Source: Acetobacteraceae bacterium (GTDB taxonomy: Bacteria; Pseudomonadota; Alphaproteobacteria; Acetobacterales; Acetobacteraceae). From it: a stretch of DNA of 5,482 nt. Below are positions 1 through 5,482 of this stretch, piece after piece (position 1 is the stretch's first letter; each line of letters opens with the position of its first letter). Below the pieces are notes generated by a model that saw only the letters and a list, made by a program, of their open reading frames with translations, had not been told where the DNA came from and did not search any database. A program made the translations under genes and the position numbers. Location of the stretch: assembly GCA_947478535.1 (NCBI GenBank), contig CANJXD010000404.1, positions 1 to 5,482 of the forward strand, in the 5' to 3' direction.

Positions 1-44
1 ATCCGATGCCAGATGCAAACTGATTGCCAGGTCTCAGCCATGAC

Positions 45-49
45 AGGAG
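45..49 (+). promoter_or_regulatory. AGGAG ribosome binding site with unusual spacing
   Basis: The AGGAG core directly touches the ATG at 50, leaving no spacer. A TTG codon in the same frame at 56 would have a normal six-base spacer. An in-frame TGA at 41-43 rules out any earlier start. Translation may therefore begin at TTG 56, two codons inside the listed frame, or inefficiently at ATG 50. The sequence is seen directly; the choice of start is inference. Confidence 0.5.
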
Positions 50-538
50 ATGCCGTTGCCAGAGCGCATCACCTCCGCCCGCGAGGTCGCCCGTCGCTTG
101 GGGCTTTCGCACACCGCGATCCAGAAGGCTGAACATGTGGGTCGCATCCACCGCGAGGCGGACGGGTCCTGGGACCTCGAGCATGTTCGCCGGAATCTGA
201 TCGCATCCGCCGTGCCGGGCCGCTCGCCCCTGGCGACGCCGGGTGATGATACACCGCAGGGGCGTCTGACGCTGGCGCGGCTTGCGCTCGGGGTCCAAGC
301 GCAGCGCCTCGCCATGGATGAGAAGAAAGGGCGCCTCATGGATGCCGCCGCCGCCAATCACCGCATAGATGAGCTCGCTGCCGGGATGCGCGATGCGATG
401 CTGAACTGGCCAGCGCGGGTGTCGGGCCAGATCGCCGCCGAAATCGGCCGCGATCCGCACCTGGTGCAGACCATACTGCAGGAGCAGATGAACGCGCTGC
501 TGCTGGAGGTCGCCCATCGGCTGGATCCCGCGGGGTGA
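50..538 (+). CDS. Phage terminase small subunit, Nu1-like
   Basis: This 162-residue protein resembles the small terminase subunit (Nu1 type) of tailed phages, which binds packaging sites on phage DNA and recruits the large ATPase/nuclease subunit. Residues 9-33 (SAREVARRLGLSHTAIQKAE and onward) form a MerR/Nu1-like winged helix-turn-helix. After a loose linker comes a charged helical region (about residues 66-160), including EKKGRLMDAAAANHRIDELA and a stretch ending in LLLEVAHRL. That layout is typical of Nu1-like proteins, where this part mediates oligomerisation and large-subunit contact. The length fits the family and the frame is intact. The expected partner, a GpA-like large terminase, does not follow, so this looks like an orphan remnant of a prophage or gene transfer element. 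A generic DNA-binding protein of the same fold is the alternative. Confidence 0.72.
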   Translation: MPLPERITSAREVARRLGLSHTAIQKAEHVGRIHREADGSWDLEHVRRNLIASAVPGRSPLATPGDDTPQGRLTLARLALGVQAQRLAMDEKKGRLMDAAAANHRIDELAAGMRDAMLNWPARVSGQIAAEIGRDPHLVQTILQEQMNALLLEVAHRLDPAG

Positions 539-574
539 TCCCGGCCAGACCCGCGCGCGTGATGCGCAGGCCGC

Positions 575-602
575 ATCGACTTCCCAGCGGCGCGAAGTCG
601 AT
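575..602. repeat. Perfect 9-bp inverted repeat, hairpin-capable
   Basis: ATCGACTTC at 575-583 is perfectly complementary to GAAGTCGAT at 594-602, across a ten-base loop. It lies 37 bases after the terminase stop codon. No T-run follows on the plus strand, so it does not look like a standard intrinsic terminator. It could be a weak or Rho-assisted terminator, an operator, or chance. It is the only structure I see in the gene-free gap 539-717. Confidence 0.4.
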
Positions 603-717
603 CAGTCGGCGCCAAGGCCCAAGATGGCCAGTGGCACGCGCCTGCCGGCGGCGAAGACCTTCGCCGGCATGTGCGGCTCCATCAATTCAGCGAGACGGAA
701 TCCGCACCACGGAAGGG

Positions 718-962
718 CTACGGCTCCTTGGGTCCCTGCATCCAGGCCGGGATGTCGCGCTGCGCGTGCAGCACCCGCCAGACGTCGAGGTGGTCCTCCC
801 GCTCGACGTAGAAGACCAGATACGGGTAACGCCGCAGCTGCCAAGCCCTGAGCCCTTCCAGCCGCAACTCGAAGGTATGCGCGGCGAACCCACTGCCGGA
901 CGCTGCGCGATCCGTCGAAAGGCCCGCTCCAGCGCGTCAATGAAGGCCAGCGCGACCGCCTC
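718..962 (-). pseudogene. ParE/RelE-family toxin remnant, truncated and frameshifted
   Basis: Read on the minus strand, the first segment (about 962 to 880) encodes ALAFIDALERAFRRIAQRPA followed by VGSPR, the second helix and turn of ParE toxins. The second segment (879 to 721) encodes HTFELRLEGLRAW, then RRYPYLVFYVEREDHLDVWR and VLHAQRDIPAWMQ, the beta-sheet core and C-terminus of the family, and ends at TAG (720-718). The two segments lie in different frames. Joining them needs one extra base near 879-881, so a single-base deletion is the simplest explanation. The first 30 or so residues are missing where the sequence runs into IS66 DNA, and no ParD-type antitoxin is visible. ParE toxins typically poison gyrase; related RelE toxins cleave mRNA. 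This copy should be inactive. The family call is strong; which ParE subgroup it belongs to is not certain. Confidence 0.8.
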
Positions 963-965
963 GCC

Positions 966-2189
966 TGCCGCTGCGGCTGCACCGACCCCAAGCGCCTGAC
1001 CAGGCTGGGCGAAGACGTCACCAAGGTGTTGGAGAAGATCCCGGCCCGGCTGAAGGTCATCCGCCACGTCCGGCCCCGCTATGCTTGCCGGGCCTGCGAG
1101 GCTGTCCTGCAGGCACCCGCCCCCGACCTGCCGATCGACAAGGGGCGGCCGGGTCCCGGCCTGCTCGCGCATGTGTTGGTCTCGAAGTATCTCGACGGCC
1201 TGCCGCTCTACCGCCTCTCGGCCATCCTGGCGCGCGAGGGCGTGGAGATCGAGCGGCAGACCCTGGCCGACTGGGTCGGCCGTGGTGCCTGGTGGCTGAG
1301 CCGCCTGCCCGAGGCAATCGGCGCCTATGCCCTGCGGCACGGCATCATCTGGACTGACGACACCCCGATCGCCGTATTGGCACCGGGGCGCGGCCGGACG
1401 CGGCAGGGGCGGTTCTGGGTTTATGCCATCGACCCGAGGCCCTGGAGGGGTCATGGGCCGCCCGCGGCGTTCTACCGCTACTCGCCGGACCGCAAGGGCG
1501 CGCGGCCGCGTGGACACCTCGAGCACTTCGAGGGCTGGCTGCATGCCGATGGCTACACCGGCTACGACGCGCTGGCACGGCCGCGCGGCAACCAGCCGCC
1601 GCAGATCATCCATGTCGCCTGCTGGGCCCATGCCAGGCGCAAGCTGTTCGAGGTGTTCGAGGCCACGAAGTCGCCGATCGCCGAGGAGGCGTTGAAGCGT
1701 ATCTCCGCGCTCTACGCCGTCGAGGCCGAGATCAACGGCAAATCCGCTGACACGCGCCGCGCCGAGCGCCAGGCCCGCAGCAAGCCGCTGGTCGACGACC
1801 TGCACGATTGGATGCTGACGCAGCGGCGCCGGTTGTCCGGCAAGTCGACGCTGGGCGAGGCCATGCAATACGCGCTGAACCGATGGGAGGCGCTGGCCCG
1901 CTATCTCGAGGACGGCAGGCTCTCGATCGACAATAACCTCGCCGAGCGGCTGCTCCGAGGGATTGCCCTGACGAGGAAGAACTTTCTGTTCCTCGGATCG
2001 GACGCCGGCGGCGATCGCGCCGCCATCATCTACACCGTCGCCGAGACCGCAAAACTGAACGGCTTGGACCCAGAAGCCTACATCGCCGCCGTGCTCGACC
2101 GCCTCGCCTGCGGCCACACCATCAACCGCCTTGACGAACTACTACCTTGGAACTTCACGCCCACCGCGTCACCTGCGGGGGGCGGCTGA
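966..2189 (+). pseudogene. tnpC: IS66 transposase TnpC, 5'-truncated
   Basis: TnpC is the DDE-type transposase of IS66 elements. Recognisable homology begins at the cysteine cluster CRCGC (966-980), continues through LGEDVTKVLEKIPARLKV, and includes the second zinc pair CRAC (1086-1097). Counting from the first in-frame start codon (GTG 1026), the acidic residues fit as D111 or D112 in WTDDTP, D175 in HADGYTGYDAL and E307 in DNNLAERLLR. CWAHARRKLFE at 199-209 is another family hallmark, and the end INRLDELLPWNF is typical. The catalytic region is in frame throughout. Full-length TnpC is about 500-530 residues, so roughly the first 100 or more, including the N-terminal coiled coil, are gone and no native start or ribosome binding site remains. 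The stop TGA lies within the terminal repeat. Without TnpA and TnpB the copy is almost certainly immobile. Confidence 0.9.
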
Positions 2190-2196
2190 CGCTTAC
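2177..2196 (+). repeat. Right terminal inverted repeat of IS66
   Basis: Read inward from 2196 on the minus strand, the end is GTAAGCGTCAGCCGCCCCCC, which fits the GTAAGCG start known for IS66 ends. It overlaps the tnpC stop codon (2187-2189), as is common in this family. The left partner repeat is absent from the window, so the inner limit of the repeat cannot be set by comparison. Confidence 0.7.
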
Positions 2197-2506
2197 GCTG
2201 GAACTGCCCTTCCTGAATGCGCAACTGATGGCCACGGCAATCGTCATCGGCAGCAACTTCTTGCTCAACAATTACCTCACTTTCGCAGATCGTCCTCGAA
2301 CCGGCTGGGACCTGCTGTCCGGGTTGCTGATGTTCGGCCTGGTCTGTTCGGTAGGGGCGCTCAACAATCTGGGCGTCGCCTCACTGCTCCTGGCCAGCGA
2401 ACCGCAGGCATGGGGCCTAGCCGGGCTGGCCGGCGGAGCAATGAGCCTGATGTGGAACTACGCCGTGGGCTCGGCATTGGTATGGCCGGTCGCTCGCGCC
2501 ACCTGA
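2197..2506 (+). pseudogene. GtrA-family membrane protein, 3' remnant
   Basis: Homologous sequence begins right at the IS66 end and ends at TGA 2504-2506. It encodes hydrophobic segments with GtrA hallmarks: AIVIGSNFLLNNYLTF, then a helix around GLLMFGLVCSVGALNNLGVA, then a last helix around GGAMSLMWNYAVGSALVW. The SNFLLNNYLTF and WNY motifs are typical of GtrA-like flippase domains, which often form the C-terminal part of DPM1-like polyprenyl-phosphate glycosyltransferases or sit beside them. About 100 residues remain; the first transmembrane helix and any glycosyltransferase part are missing, displaced by the IS. An internal ATG at 2228 could start a shorter peptide, but it falls inside a helix and no clear ribosome binding site precedes it. 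Function is presumed lost. Confidence 0.78.
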
Positions 2507-2546
2507 TGGCCTTCGCACCTCCCGGCCCCTTGCGCCGATCATGCCG

Positions 2547-2563
2547 CTCGCAACCCTTGCGAG
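2547..2563. repeat. Perfect 7-bp inverted repeat
   Basis: CTCGCAA (2547-2553) pairs with TTGCGAG (2557-2563) across a three-base CCC loop. It lies between the GtrA remnant stop and the PadR remnant. There is no T-run after it. It could be a hairpin ending the former gtrA transcript, or an old operator of the PadR-type gene just downstream. Neither role can be settled from sequence. Confidence 0.4.
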
Positions 2564-2575
2564 ACCACCCTCAGA

Positions 2576-2740
2576 ATGGGACCGTCCGAGGTACCCATCC
2601 GACGCGTCCTGCACGATGGCCCGATGCACGGCTATAGCAGGGTCGAGCGCATCACGGCGGGATACTGCGCCTCCACCTGCAGCATGATCTACCCGATGCT
2701 GCGGAGGTTTGAGACCGGCGGCGTCATCCCGCGCACCCTT
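2576..2740 (+). pseudogene. PadR-family transcriptional regulator fragment
   Basis: From ATG 2576 the frame encodes VPIRRVLHDGPMHGYSRVER and then MIYPMLRRFETGGVI. The GPMHGY and IYPMLRRFE..G motifs mark the winged helix-turn-helix of PadR-type repressors, which usually sense small molecules or stress and control nearby transport or envelope genes. Only about 50 residues look like PadR. The stretch between the two motifs is a few residues shorter than usual, and similarity ends near 2735. The frame runs on to 2884 through the C-run and antisense to the adaptor gene, where the translation is meaningless. PadR proteins are normally 100-180 residues, so this is a 3'-truncated and possibly decayed gene. 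The end coordinate marks where recognisable homology stops, not a stop codon. Confidence 0.55.
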
Positions 2741-2741
2741 T

Positions 2742-2751
2742 CCCCCCCCCC
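2742..2751 (+). repeat. Run of ten C residues
   Basis: Ten consecutive C bases follow CCCTTT at the point where PadR-like coding sequence ends, 15 bases beyond the stop of the minus-strand adaptor gene. Such tracts are prone to slippage and sequencing error. It may mark the junction between the fragment region and the intact operon. Confidence 0.6.
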
Positions 2752-2765
2752 TGTGCATGCTCGCC

Positions 2766-3629
2766 TCACCGCCGCGCCGTGGGCAGGGGCGCCGGTGCGG
2801 GCCGGGCAACCGGGGCCGCGGTACCGAACTCCACCTTGCAGCGCACCCCGCCCGGCAGCATCCGGTTGGGGTTGGGCAGGCTGAGGCGGACGCCAAAGGT
2901 GCCGCTGGCGGCGTCGAACACCTCATCCATCACCCGGATCTCGGCGGTGAAGCTGCCGCCGACCGGCGGGTCGGGCCGCACCGTGGCCACCGTGCCCAGC
3001 CGCACCTGGCCATGCAGCCGCACCGGCAGAAAGGTCTCGACATGCAGCGGGTCCATCTGCGCCACGCTCAGGATGAAATTGTCGAAGTGGATGTATTCGC
3101 CCGGCCCCAGGTTGCGCCCGGTCACCACGCCGGTCACCGGGCTGCGAATGGTGCGCTGTTCCAGCAACGCCTCGGCGCGGGAGACTTCCAGCGCCGCCAT
3201 GCGCCGGTTCAACTCGGCCAGGCCCACCTCGCTGGCGGCAATCTGCACATTGGCGCGCAACTCCTCCAGCCGCTGGGTGGAGACCACCGAACGCTCATGC
3301 AGTCTGGCGGCGCGGCCCAGTTCGCTGCGTTGCTGGTCCTGGCGGGCGCGGCGGGCCTCGATCTCGGCGTTGCTCAGTGCCCGGGCGCGGACCAGCGCCA
3401 GGCTGGCCTCCTCCACGCTCGATTCCAGCCGCGCCACGACCTGGCCGCGCTGCACGAAGTCGCCGCGCTCCGCCTCGATGGCGGCGACGATGCCGGTGAG
3501 CGGACTGCCCAGCCGCAGCGTCAGCGAGGGTTCGATGACGCAGTCGAACACCTCCTGCGCCGCCACCGGCCCAAGGGGCAGCAGGGCGAGCAGCAGGGCC
3601 AGCATTGGGCGTGGCGGCAGCCAGGTCAT
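2766..3629 (-). CDS. Exported HlyD/RND-type periplasmic adaptor protein
   Basis: This 287-residue protein is a membrane fusion (periplasmic adaptor) protein, a class that links inner-membrane exporters to the outer envelope. Residues 1-24 look like a cleavable signal peptide (hydrophobic MLALLLALLPLGPVAA, cut before QEV). Residues 41-70 (GSPLTGIVAAIEAERGDFVQ and on) form the first lipoyl half-motif, 72-157 a long charged coiled-coil hairpin, and 158-180 (IRSPVTGVVTGRNLGPGEYI) the second half-motif. About 190-235 would be a beta-barrel, and 241-268 (ASGTFGVRLSLPNPNRMLPG) the proximal domain. A Pro/Ala-rich tail ends it. Only two cysteines follow the signal peptide, C30 and C264. It begins inside the last codons of the SecA-like gene (ATGA overlap), implying coupled translation. 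No RND pump or TolC-type gene is adjacent in the window, so a drug-efflux role is not supported. A part in a SecA-linked export or envelope system is inferred. Confidence 0.85.
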   Translation of the reverse strand: MTWLPPRPMLALLLALLPLGPVAAQEVFDCVIEPSLTLRLGSPLTGIVAAIEAERGDFVQRGQVVARLESSVEEASLALVRARALSNAEIEARRARQDQQRSELGRAARLHERSVVSTQRLEELRANVQIAASEVGLAELNRRMAALEVSRAEALLEQRTIRSPVTGVVTGRNLGPGEYIHFDNFILSVAQMDPLHVETFLPVRLHGQVRLGTVATVRPDPPVGGSFTAEIRVMDEVFDAASGTFGVRLSLPNPNRMLPGGVRCKVEFGTAAPVARPAPAPLPTARR

Positions 3630-5482
3630 TCCACTTCTCCCGCGAAGGCCAGCATGGTGCCCAGCCGTTTCTCATGCGCCAACAGGTCCAGCCGGGCACG
3701 CAGGTGCGAGCGCCTGGCCCGGGCCTGGGCGGCGCCGAACCAGGCACGCCCCACCCAAGGGGCCAGCCGGCCGGGCTGCAGCGCCAGCCGGCGCAGCATC
3801 CGGCTCGGCAGCAAGTCCAGCAGCGGGTCCTCCAGCGAGAGGATCGCCTCGGCACTGCCAGGCTGACCGCGGCGCCCGGCGCGGCCTTCCAACTGGCGGT
3901 CAATCCGCCGGCTGTCATGCCGTTCGGTCAGCACCACATGCAGCCCGCCGCACGCCGCCACCTCCGGCAGCAGTTGAATATCCACGCCCCGCCCGGCCAT
4001 GTTGGTGGCCACGGTAATCCGCCCCGGCTGCCCGGCGGCGGCGATGGTCACCGCTTCCTCGTGGTCATTCTCGGCGTTCAGCACCGCATGGGGCAGCCCG
4101 GCGGCGTGCAGCACCGCGCTGACAGCGTGCGAGGCGCTGACCGAACGGGTGCCGATGAGCACCGGGCGGCCTTCGCCGGCCAGCGCGGCGGCGCGTTCCG
4201 CAACGCGCTGCCACTTCGCCGCCAGGGTTGGCAGCACCTGCACCGCGCCGCGTTGCAGGCGCGACGGCAGGTTGGGCGGTACCCGGGCAATCCGCAGCCG
4301 ATAGACCGACCAGAATTCAGCGCGCGCCTCGGCGGCGGTACCGGTCATGCCGGCAAGGCGATGGTAGCGGCGGAACAGCCGCTGGTAGGTCAGCCGCGCC
4401 ATGGTTTCCTTGCGCGGCGTCACCGCGCAGCCTTCCTTCACCTCAATGATCTGGTGCAGCCCGTCGCTCCAACTGCGGTCGGCCATCACCCGGCCGGTAT
4501 TCTCATCCACAATCTCCACCTTGCCGTCGCGCACCAGGTAGTGGTCGCCGCGCTGGAACAGCAGCCGCGCGGTCAGCGCGTGGCGGGTGGCTTCCTCGCG
4601 GCGGATGCGCCCTGCCCAGACCCCGCCCATGGTCTCACCCAGCGTGGCCAGGCGGGCACGGCCGGTGGCGGTCAGCAGCACCCGGCGGTCGGCCGGCAGC
4701 ACGCGGTAGTGCTGCTCCGGCTCCAGCGCGTCGGCCAGCGCCAGCGCCTCGGTGGCCCAGCGCCGCTCGGCGGCGGCATCGGTCTCGCGTGAGATGATCA
4801 GCGGCGTGCGCGCCTCGTCGATCAGCACGCTGTCGGCCTCGTCCACGATGGCAAAGTGCAGGCCGCGCATCACCACCTGGCTGGGCTGTTCTACCGGCGC
4901 CGCCAGCAGCTGGCGCAGCTTGAACCGCGCCGGGCCGAGGGCGCGGCCCAGCGCCAGGCGGTCGCGCAGGTAGTCGAAGGCCAGTTCCTTGTTGCTGGCA
5001 TAGGCGATGGCGCAGCCATAGGCGGCCCGGCGCTCGGCCGGCGCCATGCCGTGGCGCAGCACGCCGAGGCTCAGCCCCAGCCCGGCATAAAGCGGCGCCA
5101 GCGTGGCGGCATCGCGCTCGGCCAGGTAGTCGTTCACCGTCACCACATGCACCGGCGTGCCGGCCAGCGCAGCCAGCGCCGCGGCCATGCCGGCGGTGAT
5201 GGTCTTGCCCTCGCCGGTATCCATCTCGGCCACGCGGCCATCCAGAATGGCCAGGGCACCGAGCAGTTGCACATCATGCTGGCGCAGCCCCAGCCAGCGG
5301 CGCGAGGCTTCCCGCACCAGGGCGCAGCCGCGCCCCAGCAGCGCCGGGGTAAGGCCCTGGCGATGCAGATCGTCGCGCAGCGCCGCCACCGCCGCCGCCA
5401 GCCCGGCGTCGTCCAACGCGCGCAGCGCCGGCTCGGCCTGGGCGGCGGCGCGCACCACCGCCCAGGCGCCACGCCCGCGCCA
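3626..5482 (-). CDS. Compact SecA-like preprotein translocase ATPase, 5' end beyond window
   Basis: This is a SecA-family DEAD-type motor ATPase; canonical SecA drives proteins through SecYEG. Residues are numbered from the GTG at 5458, but the frame is open to the window edge and the true start probably lies upstream. Motifs in order: REASRRWLGLRQHDVQLLGA (50-69), Walker A TGEGKT (81-86), VTVNDYLAERDA (107-118), DEAD box VDEADS then LIDEARTPLIIS (205-223), a reduced cross-linking domain (about 225-345) ending WSDGLHQIIEVKEG, LAGMTGTA (368-375), and the second motor domain with VATNMAGRGVDI (483-494) and QLEGRAGRRGQPG (522-534). Canonical SecA has about 900 residues. Here the protein ends 65-70 residues after the motor, so most of the helical scaffold and wing and the zinc-binding tail are absent. 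It overlaps the adaptor gene by four bases. Housekeeping SecA is unlikely; an accessory, dedicated SecA is the best reading. Confidence 0.88.
   Translation of the reverse strand, partial: WRGRGAWAVVRAAAQAEPALRALDDAGLAAAVAALRDDLHRQGLTPALLGRGCALVREASRRWLGLRQHDVQLLGALAILDGRVAEMDTGEGKTITAGMAAALAALAGTPVHVVTVNDYLAERDAATLAPLYAGLGLSLGVLRHGMAPAERRAAYGCAIAYASNKELAFDYLRDRLALGRALGPARFKLRQLLAAPVEQPSQVVMRGLHFAIVDEADSVLIDEARTPLIISRETDAAAERRWATEALALADALEPEQHYRVLPADRRVLLTATGRARLATLGETMGGVWAGRIRREEATRHALTARLLFQRGDHYLVRDGKVEIVDENTGRVMADRSWSDGLHQIIEVKEGCAVTPRKETMARLTYQRLFRRYHRLAGMTGTAAEARAEFWSVYRLRIARVPPNLPSRLQRGAVQVLPTLAAKWQRVAERAAALAGEGRPVLIGTRSVSASHAVSAVLHAAGLPHAVLNAENDHEEAVTIAAAGQPGRITVATNMAGRGVDIQLLPEVAACGGLHVVLTERHDSRRIDRQLEGRAGRRGQPGSAEAILSLEDPLLDLLPSRMLRRLALQPGRLAPWVGRAWFGAAQARARRSHLRARLDLLAHEKRLGTMLAFAGEVE
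3634..3640 (-). promoter_or_regulatory. Internal ribosome binding site of the adaptor gene
   Basis: On the minus strand GGAGAAG (3640-3634) lies in the final codons of the SecA-like gene. Its GGAG core ends seven bases before the adaptor ATG at 3629-3627. This well-spaced site and the ATGA stop/start overlap support the chosen adaptor start and translational coupling, so the two proteins are probably made in a fixed ratio from one mRNA. Confidence 0.7.

Larger units (their letters stand above)
963..2196 (+). mobile_element. IS66-family element, left part deleted
   Basis: The element is recognised by a nearly complete tnpC transposase and a right terminus ending GCTTAC at 2196, the mirror of the GTAAGC start typical of IS66 inverted repeats. 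A full IS66 carries tnpA, tnpB and tnpC between two repeats and is about 2.5 kb; only about 1.2 kb remains. Everything left of the tnpC zinc-finger region is missing, and parE sequence takes its place at roughly 957-968. The usual 8-bp target duplication cannot be tested because the left end is gone. The bases right of the element are GCTGGAAC (2197-2204). The left boundary is uncertain by about ten bases. Confidence 0.82.

Noticed and set aside
575..602. Intrinsic terminator
   Set aside because: The stem is perfect, but no T-run follows on the plus strand, so I list it only as an inverted repeat.
602..682. A 26-codon minus-strand ORF (MEPHMPAKVFAAGRRVPLAI...) just after the toxin remnant
   Set aside because: It has no convincing ribosome binding site, no family I recognise, and a length within chance expectation.
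687..2117. A 476-codon open frame on the minus strand
   Set aside because: It runs antisense to tnpC and is low-complexity shadow translation of GC-rich coding DNA. Only its last part (about 962-880) is real, as the first segment of the ParE remnant.
2147..2197. TTG 2147 as the start of a complete GtrA-type protein
   Set aside because: The first 17 or so codons lie inside the IS66 end and do not resemble GtrA, so the frame is a chance extension of a truncated gene.
2709..4017. Long plus-strand frames opposite the adaptor and SecA-like genes
   Set aside because: Their translations are low in hydrophobic order and match nothing, while the minus strand encodes clear SecA and adaptor motifs across the same bases.
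1..5482. CRISPR array, tRNA or rRNA genes
   Set aside because: No regularly spaced direct repeats, tRNA-like arms or conserved rRNA segments were seen by eye on either strand.

Overview
The window is GC-rich DNA with dense, long open frames on both strands. Together with the protein styles this suggests a high-GC alphaproteobacterium, possibly of the Rhodospirillales or Acetobacteraceae. That placement is an impression from composition and protein resemblance, not a database result. The window splits into two unlike halves.

Positions 1-2760 are a patchwork of phage, mobile and broken genes. A phage Nu1-type terminase small subunit (50-538, +) stands alone, with no large subunit after it. Next comes the 3' part of a ParE-type toxin gene on the minus strand (718 to about 962), which carries a one-base frameshift near 879-881. 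It abuts directly an IS66-family element that has lost its left part: tnpA, tnpB, the left inverted repeat and the start of tnpC are missing. Most of tnpC and the right end (terminal GCTTAC, ending at 2196) remain. Immediately outside that end lies the 3' part of a GtrA-type membrane protein gene (to 2506), whose 5' part is absent. A short PadR-type regulator remnant follows (2576 to about 2740) and stops near a run of ten C residues. The two flanks of the IS66 remnant come from unrelated genes on opposite strands, so the locus was rearranged rather than hit by one clean insertion.

Positions 2766-5482 are a clean two-gene minus-strand operon. The first gene encodes a compact SecA-type ATPase, which runs off the right edge and keeps its motor motifs but lacks the long SecA C-terminal region. 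The second encodes an exported HlyD/RND-type periplasmic adaptor (membrane fusion protein). Their ends overlap as ATGA, with a good ribosome binding site inside the upstream gene. A cytoplasmic SecA-like motor coupled to a periplasmic adaptor suggests a dedicated export or envelope assembly system. This pair is the most interesting thing in the window. Other components, for example a membrane peptidase or outer-membrane partner, would have to lie beyond the right edge, because the left side is debris.

The short gaps (1-49, 539-717, 2507-2575, 2741-2765) hold no gene I can support. Two perfect small inverted repeats lie at 575-602 and 2547-2563.
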